Source: Rhea pennata
Lineage: Eukaryota > Chordata > Aves > Rheiformes > Rheidae
Assembly (NCBI RefSeq): GCF_028389875.1
Contig: NC_084671.1
Location: forward strand, 28,639,083 to 28,703,082
Length of the DNA stretch: 64,000 nucleotides
Direction of reading: 5' to 3'
The notes under the pieces: generated by a model
Seen by the model: only the letters and a program-made list of their open reading frames with translations
The model's database searches: none
Told to the model about the DNA's origin: nothing
Shown: piece after piece, positions 11,801-23,159 of the stretch
How the letters are laid out: every line of letters begins with the position of its first letter
How positions within the stretch are numbered: the stretch's first letter is position 1
Translations under genes and position numbers: made by a program

Positions 11801-14800
11801 TAACTGTCATGGAGCACAAGTTTATAGTGTATTTGCTTCTGCTGCAGGAGAAGCAGAGACGCCAGTGGACATGGAGACAATTAGCCTGGACCCAGAAGCT
11901 GAGGTGAGACAGATTTTTTTTTTCTCATAAGAGTTTAACACAATACAAAGGAAAAGTCAGCAAATGAAAGTGTGAAAGTCGGTTAAAAGATACAGTTCCT
12001 CCAAAGATACAGGCTGTCGTGATCCTCACCAGAGTTGGTTCAGAGCTTTTTTAGACAAGAAGTAAAGATGTTTTATTCTTAATCAACTGCTGAAACCTTT
12101 CGTTAGTCATTTTGAACTTCAGAATAAGCAGGGAGACACTGAAAATGGGGGCATGCTGCAAGCATTAGTGATGTGATAAAGCTTTTGTGAGAATATCTTT
12201 AATGAGCTGGCTGCTACTGAAAGACCCATGATTCATGACGGGCACAGCCAGTTACTGGCCTTATGCCTTGGTGTAGGCAGCTGCATGAGCCTGTCATGAG
12301 CCTGAATTTTATGTAGTACATTATTCCTTCTGGACCATAGAATTTGTCTTTCTAAGTAAATTCAGAATTTATTTTGTTGAAACAGAACTCATACTCATGA
12401 GAGGGCCTCATGCTGTCGCCCTTCCACGGATGGTGTTTGCAGTTGAGAAGCTAAGGCCATGTGCTTCATCAGTGATGATAAAATCATCTGCCAAACCAAA
12501 TCTTTATGAGTTCTTTGAAAGGTTTCTTTAATGAACTATGTAGTTTGTAAGACTGTAATTTTCCTTAGAATAAGGTACTAAGTTGGTTTTTGAAGACTGT
12601 TCTGGAACAGCTGCTGAATCCCTCTGACCTCCATTTCTCTTTCAGGATGTTGACTTGAATCATTTCCGAATTGGGAAGATAGAAGGATTTGAGGTGCTCA
12701 AGAAAGTGAAGGTAAGCTCTAAGGAATAAAGACTGTCCTGTGGAGCTGGAGATTTTGCTAAACAGACCTATAAGAAAACCAGTACAGGGTGTCCTTTTGA
12801 CTGAGATTCTGATGAGTTTGCTTTGTGTTGGACTGAAGAAGGTAACGTTTGCCCATTTGTCAAGTTGTAGCCAAAGTCCTGGGGTTCTGGAAGCTGGTGT
12901 TGAAAGAGGATGAAATGAGGCATCAGGGATCGTCCTAAGATATGAATTATGTATTTGCACAGCCCACTTAACATAGAATAATTTGGGTTGGGAAGGAAAG
13001 GACCTCTGGAGGTCTTTAGTCAACCTCTGTTTAAATAGATCTAGTTAGAGCATGTTGCTGAGGGCCTCATCCAGTCAAGCTTTACTTCCAAGAATGGAGA
13101 CTCCACAACTTCTCTGGGCCCCTATTACAGTATTTGACCAACTTAATGTTAGAATTTTTCTTTTAATAGAGTAGAAATAAAACAAGAAAAGATTCTGTAA
13201 AAACAGAAAACCTCAACAACAACTTACGGATAAACCAGAAAGCTTATTGTCTGTATTCCAAAAGGCAGCGCATGCGGTCATTCATATCCATTTTCCTGTT
13301 TGTTTTTAAACTTTTTCCCAACTATTAGACTCTGTGTCTGCGTCAGAATTTGGTTAAGCGCATTGAGAACCTGGAGCAACTGCAGACCCTGCGGGAGCTG
13401 GATCTCTATGATAATCAGATACGGAAGATCGAGAACTTGGAGGCTCTGGCAGAACTTGAGTGAGTCTAGGGTGATCACTGGGCTTGGGCTAAGGATTGTT
13501 TGTCACTGAATTACTCATGCTGTACTTACTCCTGCCTTTATCATGCAGGCCTTTTCCTTGGGATTCATTTGAGTGCTGTGTGAAAGACAGTGTCTGTTGT
13601 CCATGGGGATTTGACTTGTGTGATGAACTAGTTTCATTATCCTGGAGCTCGTCAGGGACAGCCAAAAATGAAATGGGTGCTGCATAAGGCAGCTGGATTG
13701 ATAGGTGCTGACAGTGATTTTTTTTCTACCCTGTGCTTCCCACAGCTGTAACTGTTTCATAGTTGCGGGAGGCCTTGATCTTGTCCTGTTAGAGGCAGAT
13801 GTGCTGGATGCACACTTTTCTCAAGAATACACAATAACGAAGATCGATTTCCTCCCACGGTGGCAGCTCCAAAACTGGGCATAGTGATATCTTTCATTTG
13901 CACATGAAAGTGGGTTTTTTTTTGTTTTTTCATCTTCTGATAGGCCATAGAAATATTTTGAAGGCTGGATTTGTTGTCATTTATAGTTTTTTTTTTTTTT
14001 TTCTTTTTTTAAAAAAGACAGTTTGACTGTAGCTTCAAAGGCTAGTGGAGTACTTGATCTCTGCAGGTAGTGGGATTTCCCACCAGTTTACAAGCACCTC
14101 TTCCAAAATCATCTGTTCCTCCTGGACTGAAGAGACTTTTATTTTGTTTTTTCTCAGGATCCTGGACATCTCATTTAATGTTCTCCGACAAATTGAAGGA
14201 CTAGATCGGCTTACTCAGCTTAAAAAACTCTTCCTTGTCAACAACAAAATTGGCAAAATTGAGAATTTAAGTAACTTACAGCAGTTACAGATGTTAGAGT
14301 TGGGATCCAATCGAATCCGGGTAGGTTCACTGTACAAGATGTTAGCTGAGGAGTTTTGTGCTCTTAGACTTGGGATTAGCCCTTTCTGAAAGTGCACTGC
14401 ATTGACTTCTACGTGCAATTTTGCTCTTTTGATTGTTCTAGTCATTTAATGTGTAATTGCTTATTGCTATGCATGCTGAATCCTCTAATTATGTATGTGT
14501 TTAGTGCATGGCTACTAAATTACTGTTTATGAATTTCTCTTTAATGACCTCATGCAACTCCTGTGCCTTTTGCAGATGAGTTTCCTCTTGGTAGAGAGCC
14601 AAACCTTGTTTTCTCTTACCTTCCTACAGGCTGGCAGTCTGCCTGCTTCTATTTTATAAAACCTATTAAATTCAAATTTAATTCTAGTTTCAGATTTGTA
14701 TGTGCAATTGATAACTTATAGTTAAGTCCATCTCAATCAAGAAAAAGATTTTCCTGAAGCTTCACTCTGAAGTGCTTCATAAACCTGATACTGCACTGCT

Positions 14801-16664
14801 GACTACCTGGTCAAGTTTTTTTACAGTGTAATTTGTGACCTTTCCAATTTTGTTCACTTGAAATCTAGCCCACTTAAAAAGGGAGGCAATTCTGAGTACT
14901 CCCTCTCCTGTCAGTAAGGTATGCTTTTCTGCATTTTTCCTAACTCATAAGAGAATTGGTGGAACAGACAATGCAAAAGACTTGCAGCATGCAAAGTAAA
15001 CTATTTTTTTAAGAAATGCTTTCAATTATTTTCACTTTAAAAAATATTTCTAACAAATGAGTGAGTTCCAAACTGAAAATTATTTAAGTTGACATTCTTC
15101 CCTTGCAGTCTCATTCTTTGGAATATTGCTTGTTATGCTGAAAGAGCAATCTAGGAAAATATTTATTTGTCTTTTGTTGCAAAGGCCATAGAAGCACATT
15201 TCTCTTCCTAGAAAAGAAGGAAAGTTCAGCTACTGTAACAGGCTTCCTTTGTATTAAGGCAGAAATATTTGCTGCTTTTATAGAGTGGCTAGAGTTTTTC
15301 TTGCTGTTAATGCTGAGTTGGATCCATTTGGCTTCCAGCTGAAGAAATTATTACTTTGGAAATGAAATGACTTAAGGGAATAAATCTAGAGTGTGAGAAC
15401 ATCAGCCAGATGAGTGCTTAGAAGCATTGTAGTTTGCATAGGCTAGGGAAAATGACCTACAGAGATCAGGAGAGAGATGCAGTTTCCTTAGGCAGAAACC
15501 CAACAGGCTACTGCTTCTTACATTTTGAAAGCTGAGCTAGGCAAAACTTGTACTTTATTTCATATCTAAGAATCACTACCTTGTGCAAAAAAAAAAAAAA
15601 AAAAAAAGTTTTTTTTGTGTTGATATTTAGGCAGTTCATTGCCACCATTGTTGTCAAGCCAAAGAATATCTTTGGCTGATTATTTTTACATGTATTTTTC
15701 TCAGTGTTGAACCTGTGTGTACAGAAACAAACCAACACCAAAGAAATGCAACTCCTGTTATTTGGGGGCAGCTGGAACTGGTTCTGTTGGAACAGTAACC
15801 CAGCTACCTGCTTTTTGCAACTGGTCCTGTCCTTCACTCTCCAGGGTAATAACCTATGGACTATCTGCTCAGGCGGTGTTCTCAGCGCTAATCCCCTGTG
15901 CGTTAGAATTACTGCGCTAATGTTACCTTAGTTGCTTTGCTGTAAAACTCTAATCTTTCAGCGCGCTTTTAGCCTGGAGTCAGTCATGACTTGCTAAACA
16001 CTCATAGTTCTGTCTTTATTATGCTAATGTTGGGGAAGCAAATTTTATGCGTGAGCTGGTTTTTTTTCCCCCAAAATTGAACTGAGGCAAGCGTTTCTTT
16101 ATTTGCTGTCCTAATTCTTTTCCTTGCATCTATCTATCCCATGCTCTCACTTAAGTGTGGCCTTTTTGTAACTTTAAGTAGCACACTTTATTTATTTTTG
16201 TCCCCATCTGGTTAATTCTCAACATCCTCAGAACCACAAGCCTTTTTTCCCTACTGCCAGGATTTGGGGAATTTCCACTAAGAAACGTATCTTTTTTCTT
16301 GCAAGGCCAAAACGGGTAGTTCTGCAGGCTAGAAGGAATGTGAATCCCAGTATGTGCTGATAAACAGCTTATGTTGAATCTGTTGGCTATTCTGGAATAG
16401 ATGTTGAAAAGCTTCTTTCCTTTCCAAAGTGCATCTATAATATGTAGTGTGTATGTGTTTCTGTCCATCTTCCTCTTCTATCCTGTGTGTGTGTATACGT
16501 GCACATGTGTGTGCAAAGACATTATCAGGACTCCGCGGCCTGTCTCATTAACACTACTGCTCTCTGAAACTCTTCACCAGACAAGAAGGAAAAACTGAAA
16601 AGTCAAAAGGTACTTGAGCACAGAGGCACAGCTGTGTGTGTATCTTACATTGTTTTTTTTTTTT

Positions 16665-16696
<32 letters not shown>

Positions 16697-19600
16697 AGCT
16701 GAAGTCCCTATTTAAAACTCTCTTCCAGTGGTAGTTCTTTGCCTTTGGCGTAAAGGAGACTATTCCCCTGCAAAAATCCACAGTGTTTTCTTTCCTTCTG
16801 TTTATAGGAGTCTTTTCTAAGCCCCCCTCCCTCTTTTTTCCCCTTATATATTCCTCCCTCCTATTCATGCTTTCTTTTGCCCCTTCCATTGTAAGTAGAG
16901 GATTTGGTTCAACACCTCACAGAGATTCTTAGCGCCTCCCACTGAAGGCTGAGCTTAGGGCTTAGATTAGCATAGTGTGTATGTTGTGCTAGTAGCAGGT
17001 ATATTCGACACGTGCATCATCATTACCTTTAGATACACCCATGAGACAGTTAACCTTGCTATGGCACAGAAGCTGGTGTGCAGAGAAGTTAAACAGCTTG
17101 CCTCTGGGTTATGTTTATCCATGGTCAGGATTAAATTTGGGAATTCTATTTTCTCTTCTCAGATGCTTCTTCCATTCACTAGTAACAGATTTTCTTGTTT
17201 CACAAACAAGTATCCCCTGCTCTGGATACACCTGATGTCCCCAAGAATGTCATGTCTAGCACACTCTGAGCCTCTTCCTTCTCTGCTGTTGCTGCCTGGA
17301 TTGTGGAGACGACAGCCAGGACAAGCTGACGTGACCCCTGATGAAAGTCAGTGAGCAATAGTGCCACAAGGCAGCTGTCACTGCACAAAGCCCTGCACTT
17401 GCTGTGCTCTTGGGCCGTGAGGAAGGCCCTACCTTGTCCATGCTTTGTGTTGTGGAATTGACAGGCTTGTGTTTTTTCAGGAGTGCAGCTCCGTGGGTCA
17501 AGGCTGTAATGTGCACTTTGTTGTCATCCTCCACTTAGAAACACTTTCTTTTTCCTCTTCGTTGCAGTCCAGATTGTGTTTCCTCTTCTGAAATTCTGAT
17601 ACTTAGAGCATGTGTTCTAGGTGTATTCGGATCACTGAGTGAAATGGGATGATGGTCCTCTCTCTGTTCCTGATGTGCTGCATCAGTAGTTGCTAGTAAT
17701 GTGGATTTCTCTGCAGGTATCTTTATTTTTTTGATGCGCTGTGAGGATGTGAGGTACGCTTGACATCTAAGGCTGCCTGTACAGTCCAAGCTGGAAAATA
17801 TCTTGGTTACATAGTGTAGGTTTTAGAACCATCAGATCAGGATAACAGACTGTTTACGAGAACCAAGACATCTTAAGAAGACTGTCTATATTTTTACTAT
17901 CTTAAAATGCCTTTCTTAGACTTTGTCATCTGTAAGTTGGATATCATGTTACAGCAATAACACTGTCTCCTTTGGTCATTTCACAGGCAATTGAAAACAT
18001 TGACGCCTTGACTAATCTTGACAGTCTGTTCCTTGGAAAGAATAAAATCACTAAGCTCCAGAATTTGGATGCACTAACAAACTTGTCTGTGCTCAGTATA
18101 CAGGTACTGATTCTACTTTGAATTCTTATATTGTCAAGGGATATGGGAACCACCCTTGTAATTTAAGATGAAGCTCTTTTGAGACTAAATGACATTGATA
18201 GACAGTGATAAAATGAGCAAAACAAATGCTTGATTTTTCTGTGAGAAGGGACAGGAAATGAACGTCCATTCCATTTCCTTCCTGAAATACAGTTTTGCAA
18301 TATATTACAGTAGCATTAAATGAGTTATGACAGGGAAGTCCTTATAATGGCAGTGGGCTTAATATTGCTGCCTCCTTCTTGAAGAAGGAAGATGTTTGAA
18401 CAAGCCTGTGCCAAGTGAGATCTGTTCTTCATGAGCTTAGGGAAAGTTCATTCCCTTTTGGGTGGGATGAAAGATTCTCAAATAACTTCTTTCCTTGTGT
18501 GTCCCTCTCCTTTGTATGACAGCCCTAGTGCATTCTAGTATCTCTTACAACGGTTAGTAAGAAAGTTTATGCTTTCAACATGTTGCAGCATCAGTAAACA
18601 TTTTATTTGGTTTGACATACTTTCTGCAATGTATAATTGTGTTGAGCTCGTGCTTGTAAGTGATGCAGCTTCCCTTCTGACCATTCCATTAAAAAGAACT
18701 ACAAAGCAAATATTAATTTGTAGGCCTGTTGTTTCTAAATAGACCAAATAGAAAACTTCCAGGCTGCAGCTTTTTGATGGAAAGGTGAGAGTCCTGTTCT
18801 TCCAAACTTGAAGACTTTGGCTTTCCTGGAATTTCCTTGTGAGTTGGTAGCACAGAGATCAAATGAACTGAGCATGCTAAATCAGTGTGGGCTATGCTAC
18901 CTCCCCTTTTCTCACACCCCCAGCAGGTCATTTCTCCTTCACAGTTATACTTCAGAGAAATGCTTTTTTCTCAGTAATTCCCTTGGGTTTTGATCTATTT
19001 ATGGTGGACTTAAACTGCTGTTACTATTTCAGAGCAACCGTCTGACAAAGATTGAGGGTCTGCAGAGCTTGGTGAATTTGCGTGAGTTGTACCTCAGCCA
19101 CAACGGCATCGAAGTCATCGAGGGACTGGAGAACAACGTGAGCTTCCCACCAGCTCTCACTAACAGTGTGTCTGGATTGTGCTGCCTGTGGGAACTGGGC
19201 TTTTCTGGAAGTTTTTGTTCCTCAGCTTCCCCATTTGCATGTTGGGGGGTAGTGAGCCTTGAAAAGAGCACAGAGATTCAAGTATTTGCTATGTTAAAAT
19301 ATCTTGCATATGTAAAGCTCTTACAGATCTTCTGGAATAGAATAGTTTTTGTGGTTATCTGGGGATACATCCCTCTGGGGAGGGATGTACAGAGCATGCG
19401 GTTAATCAAACAGCCTGGCTGATTTCAGCAGAGGAAGAAACTGGGTGCTGCTGCTGGCTCTCTCTGCTTTAATGTTTCACACAGGGGTTTGTAGATAACT
19501 AGGAGTCTTTTTCAGGAGGACGATTGGAGCTGTGGGTGAGAGGGGCAAGCTGTGGCATCTGGCTTGCCTTCTTATCAATATACTTTTCTAAGATTTCTGA

Positions 19601-22600
19601 TAAGAATTGCCCAAACAGAAGCCTATAGTGTTTTTGTTCTCATTTAACAGTAGATGGCATTGTAGAGGAGCAGAGAAATCTAACTCAGCAGACTGTGTGC
19701 AAGGCAAAAAAGAATTTTTTTTTTTTTTTAACTGTTGAGCTTTCAACCTCAAAGAATCTGTGGATTGTTTTTACTCTGCCACTCAAAAGGGCACTTCTGC
19801 CCTGATCTGATTTTTAATGGATTCCTAATCATAATGCGCTGTTGGGAATGTTCAGGCTTTAGAACCATTTGGCTAGCAATTGCCAGCCAGTAATTAGCTT
19901 AATTTGTGTTGCATGGCATCTGGGAGGTCAGTAACCCAGCTTAATTAAAAACAGTCTCCCTGCTATGTTTAGTCAGTGAGAACTCTTCTTGTGCTGCATG
20001 TAAACAGCTGGCAATAACGTGTCATTGCTTCTAATAACTTTCAATTCTGGGCCTGAAAAAAAAGTGGGACGGAGAAGATGAAAGGAAGTCTGGTCTAAAG
20101 TTCTTGTGTTTGCTTGTCTAGAACAAACTTACAATGCTGGACATTGCATCCAATAGAATCAAAAAGATTGAAAATATCAGCCACCTAACAGAACTGCAGG
20201 AATTTTGGGTAAGTGCAGGCTGGAGCTGCTACCTGAAACGTCTGTACTATGGCAAAAGACACCCCTCTGTTGGGGAACAGCGGGAGGGCGGTTTATTTCT
20301 TAGAGTCCAGTGGTCCTTAGAGCTGTTGTAAGCTCTTTGTGTTCTGACGACTGACATTTAGCTCTTACCAGTCCGTGTGGAAAGAGTGTGATTGTTTTGC
20401 CTGGGAAAAAGTTAAACCTGACAAGATTTTTTGCAGGGTTTTGGTTAGTAGTAACAGGCCTATACCTAGAATATAGATGCTGCTGCCAACCTGTACCCGA
20501 TAAAGCCCTGCTTGTAATGGTTATAAAACAGCCCTACTATGTCCTATTTCTGCAGATCTCCTCTTTCTGTAAGTCAGCATGACTGTGAAATGAGAGAAGC
20601 TGATACTGGCTCAGCACCACACCAGAGTGCGCTACCTGTTCAAAGCACATTTAGGGCAGAGTTGATGTGTTCACGTCACTGTAAATACAAAGAAAACAAA
20701 ACCATCTCTGGTTTACCTCAATTCCTGTGAGGCAGATAACTGTTTAAGGTTGATTTTGTTTCTGTGTGACATCCTAAACTGCTAAGCCCTTTGCCGTTCA
20801 CAACTACAGTCAAGAACTTTATAGAGACTCCCTTTCTGAAATATCAGTGCCCTGCTGTAATTGGGAGCTGCTAATGTTTGGGGGAAAGATAACAGACCCT
20901 CATGGGTTGCAGATCTTCAGCTCTCATAGAGTTCTTATGAGTCAGGGCTGAGAATAAGAGTTGTACTGCTTAATGCTTGTCATCTGGACTTTGTTATTTA
21001 CGCTTCTGGGCAAAGGCAGTGATAGAAGAACTAGAAAGCAGTTGCAAATGAAATCTAGCTAGAGCCTGGTGTCTAGGCTGCTTGGACTATTTTTTTACAA
21101 CTTAACACTGCTTAGACTGCTAGTGGTGTTACCTGACCCTACCAGCTCCAGGAGGAACTCTGTGTAACAGGAACTGAGCAGCCTGTTTAACATGACATCT
21201 TCCAGGCAGTAGACTTGAGAGAGTACAACGTGGCTGCTGTGGGACCAGTTGTCAATCTTTGCAACTTGCTGTGATCTTCCTTTTTGAACTCTGCTGCTGT
21301 TCTGTTTATACAAGAAGGTGTTGTGCAACTGTTTCCATTTGCTTTGCAGAAGGTAAAGGCAGGATCCAGTCTTCATTAGACTACTTCTGCAAAAACACTG
21401 GTACTTTAAGAGTCCTTTACCAAAGCAGAGCATTGGCCAAGATCTGGTAGCTGTGTCCAGCTCCTTTCTCCAGCTGAACCTAAAAGAATGCTCTCCTATT
21501 CTTTTTGTTTTTCCCTTTTTTTTTTTTTTTTTTTGGTTTGTTCCCTTTCTCTATTTAACACTGTTAAAACACTGTTAAAAAAAGTTTTTAACACTGTTAA
21601 AAAGCTTATATTCTTCTTGATTAAAAAGCTAGGCGGAACTTTCTTTGATACATGCAAGTATTGTTTCTATTTATTTGTTTTCACTGACTGAAGAGGTGAT
21701 ACCACATAACCAAGTTCTTTAATGTTAATCTCAAGGAAACAGAATTCCAAATCCTAGATACTGCAGGAATCTTCTAAATTTTTCCCAGTGTTGTCTCGGT
21801 GGAGGAATCAGATCTCAGTCAAGTGACTTTGAAACGATGTTGGGATGAGCTATAGCAGAGTGAAGAGCTAGTGGATTTTCTTCACAGTATTAGTCTGTGG
21901 TCCTAACTGAAAAAATGTCTTTTACTGGAACACTGGCAGTCCCAGTGATGGAGCAGTTTCCTTTCACAGAACTAGATAGAGCTAGAGATTGAGAAAATAG
22001 AGCTACTTATATCCCGTGCAACCTACAGGGTGCACAGAGTTTTCCGTCTACCGTGGGGGCCTGATGTGAGGAAGAACAGCTGTTGATAGAGGCCAGAGCC
22101 AATGCATTGGTTTTTCTAAGTTGGTATTGTTGTAGGAACTGCCCATGCATCCAAGAGCAGAGGATGGCTGAAGTCTCTGATTCCTTGCAGGGCAATTGAA
22201 CTATTCAGCCTCTTTCATGGCGATTTCTTTGTAGAGCAAGCAAAGAGGCAGCTCCCATGCTGATGTGAGGAGGACCTGAATCTGGAAGCTTGGTGCCATC
22301 TTTGGACTGCAGAAACAATTTTTGGGGGGAAATGATGTAAGGAGTGGGAAAACAATCACTTTCCAGATCAGTTTTGGATCTTTTCTCACGTTCCCAAGGA
22401 CAAGTCATGGAAGTAAAGATAGATGTCACAATGGAAAAAATCTTGGCACAGGAGTTTCCAACCCTTAAATGAACAACTTATGGCCTGGGATGCTCGTATA
22501 AAGACACTGCCCCAGCATCACGCTGAGTCCTTTCAAGTGTACCTGTCAGACCAAGTACACTATCTGTAGGGTGGAGTGTTTGACCTGCAGCCCAAGACTG

Positions 22601-23008
22601 TGCATAAGTTGGTAAAGGTTAGGAAGGAAGTGCAACAGAAAAGATTATCTTGGGTTCCAGAGGGAAAAGGATCATTTAATCAGGGATTTCTTACCTGCAT
22701 TTGAAGATCATACAGGTTACTGCCACTGAGTAAATACTCCTTGTGAGCAGCATTAGTCTGGCTAGGTTCTTGCTAACCAGGCATTGCTGGAAGTATTTGT
22801 TTGTGTGAGTGTGTGTATATGTGCTCTGCAGATGAATGATAATCTCATCGAGAGCTGGAGTGACCTGGATGAGCTGAAAGGAGCCAAGAACTTGGAAACT
22901 GTATATCTGGAGCGAAACCCCTTGCAGAAGGATCCCCAGTACCGGCGCAAAATCATGTTGGCCCTCCCGTCTGTTCGGCAGATCGATGCCACGTTTGTTC
23001 GATTCTGA
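5841..23008 (+). CDS. PPP1R7: Protein phosphatase 1 regulatory subunit 7 (SDS22)
   Basis: SDS22 is a leucine-rich-repeat protein that binds the PP1 catalytic subunit and takes part in PP1 maturation, mitosis and polarity. Ten exons, join(5841..5883, 6835..6957, 11848..11903, 12646..12711, 13329..13459, 14158..14320, 17987..18103, 19033..19137, 20122..20208, 22832..23008), total 1068 nt and 355 aa, close to the human length of about 360. An acidic N-terminal region (residues 1-74) with ESEESGDEEGKK leads to SDS22-type 22-residue LRRs from about residue 80, with LRELDLYDNQIRKIENL, LKKLFLVNNKI and LRELYLSHNGIEVIEGL. The LRR cap at the C-terminus ends RQIDATFVRF. All junctions are in frame. The start is the first ATG in the CpG-rich leader (gcaacATGGCGG). 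No lesion was seen. Confidence 0.98.
6411..6432. repeat. Poly-T tract
   Basis: A run of more than 20 T bases in PPP1R7 intron 1, marking the edge of the CpG-rich block. Confidence 0.9.
6835..6957 (+). CDS. PPP1R7: PPP1R7 coding exon 2 (acidic region)
   Basis: Acceptor cttatacag, donor gtaccc. Residues 15-55, starting VDKRIESEESGDEEGKK and ending NGKNST. This is the variable acidic N-terminus; it is somewhat shorter than I recall for mammals. Confidence 0.95.
6958..11847 (+). other. PPP1R7 intron 2, no gene seen
   Basis: A 4.9 kb AT-rich intron with several short T-tracts and no exon-like stretch. Its open frames are under 90 codons and none resembles a known protein. Confidence 0.7.
11848..11903 (+). 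CDS. PPP1R7: PPP1R7 coding exon 3
   Basis: Acceptor ctgctgcag, donor gtgaga. Residues 56-74, GEAETPVDMETISLDPEAE. It follows a 4.9 kb intron, the longest in the gene. Confidence 0.95.
12646..12711 (+). CDS. PPP1R7: PPP1R7 coding exon 4
   Basis: Acceptor ctctttcag, donor gtaagc, phase 0. Residues 75-96, DVDLNHFRIGKIEGF to KKVK, the entry into the LRR solenoid. Confidence 0.96.
12971..13175 (-). mobile_element. Decayed CR1 LINE 3' fragment
   Basis: The plus strand reads catagaat..tttgggttgg..aaggacct, then hallmarks such as ctccacaacttctctggg and acagtatttgacca. This is a diverged reverse complement of the avian CR1 3' tail as remembered, so the element lies on the minus strand in PPP1R7 intron 4. 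It has no coding capacity. Ends are approximate. Confidence 0.75.
13329..13459 (+). CDS. PPP1R7: PPP1R7 coding exon 5 (LRRs)
   Basis: Acceptor ccaactattag, donor gtgagt. Residues 97-139 plus two bases, with LRELDLYDNQIRKIENL. The split Glu codon is completed by the first base of exon 6. Confidence 0.96.
14158..14320 (+). CDS. PPP1R7: PPP1R7 coding exon 6 (LRRs)
   Basis: Acceptor ttttctcag, donor gtaggt. Residues 140-194, ILDISFNVLRQIEGL, LKKLFLVNNKI and LEL GSNRIR. Ends in phase 0. Confidence 0.96.
15587..15616. repeat. A-run followed by T-run
   Basis: Twenty-one A bases, one G, then eight T bases. It can fold into an A/T hairpin. It lies in PPP1R7 intron 6. Confidence 0.9.
16652..16696. 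repeat. Poly-T tract plus GT microsatellite
   Basis: About 17 T bases run straight into roughly 14 GT dinucleotides. A typical slippage-prone compound microsatellite in PPP1R7 intron 6. Confidence 0.95.
17987..18103 (+). CDS. PPP1R7: PPP1R7 coding exon 7 (LRRs)
   Basis: Acceptor catttcacag, donor gtactg, phase 0. Residues 195-233, AIENIDALTNLDSLFLGKN to SVLSIQ. Confidence 0.96.
19033..19137 (+). CDS. PPP1R7: PPP1R7 coding exon 8 (LRRs)
   Basis: Acceptor actatttcag, donor gtgagc, phase 0. Residues 234-268, SNRLTKIEGLQSLVNL to VIEGLENN. Confidence 0.96.
20122..20208 (+). CDS. PPP1R7: PPP1R7 coding exon 9 (LRR)
   Basis: Acceptor gcttgtctag, donor gtaagt, phase 0. Residues 269-297, NKLTMLDIASNRIKKIENIS to QEFW. 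Confidence 0.96.
20209..22831 (+). other. PPP1R7 intron 9, palindromic repeat only
   Basis: A 2.6 kb intron. Apart from a T-run near 21519 and the three-copy palindromic motif at 21554-21603, nothing recognisable was seen. Confidence 0.7.
21554..21603. repeat. Three-copy palindromic AACACTGTTAAA motif
   Basis: The near-perfect palindrome tttaacactgttaaa occurs at 21554-21568, overlaps a second copy ending near 21579, and recurs at about 21587-21602. It lies in PPP1R7 intron 9. Confidence 0.85.
22832..23008 (+). CDS. PPP1R7: PPP1R7 coding exon 10 (LRR cap and stop)
   Basis: Acceptor gtgctctgcag. Residues 298-355, MNDNLIESWSDLDELKG, ERNPLQKDPQYRRK and LPSVRQIDATFVRF, then TGA. Confidence 0.97.
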   Translation: MNDNLIESWSDLDELKGAKNLETVYLERNPLQKDPQYRRKIMLALPSVRQIDATFVRF

Positions 23009-23150
23009 ACCTCCTGCTGCCTGCCCTCTTCTCCTGCCCTCCTTGGAGAAATGTCCCTGCTGGGTTTTTTATCCACTTACCACTCCCTAGGTCTTCAGTA
23101 CACTGACGCTCGCAAAACAAATGGTCAATAAAAAGCACTGAATACGAGAT
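23009..23150 (+). other. PPP1R7: PPP1R7 3' UTR
   Basis: A short 3' UTR of about 140 bases, from the TGA to just past the AATAAA. The cleavage point is estimated. Confidence 0.75.
23127..23132 (+). terminator. PPP1R7: PPP1R7 polyadenylation signal
   Basis: Canonical AATAAA 119 bases after the stop, followed by a GT-rich stretch (cttgtgtac) of the kind that promotes cleavage. Confidence 0.85.
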
Positions 23151-23159
23151 CTTGTGTAC

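Larger units (their letters stand above)
14321..17986 (+). other. PPP1R7 intron 6, simple repeats only
   Basis: A 3.7 kb intron holding an A-run/T-run pair near 15587 and a T-run plus GT microsatellite near 16652. No RNA gene or extra exon was recognised. Confidence 0.7.
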
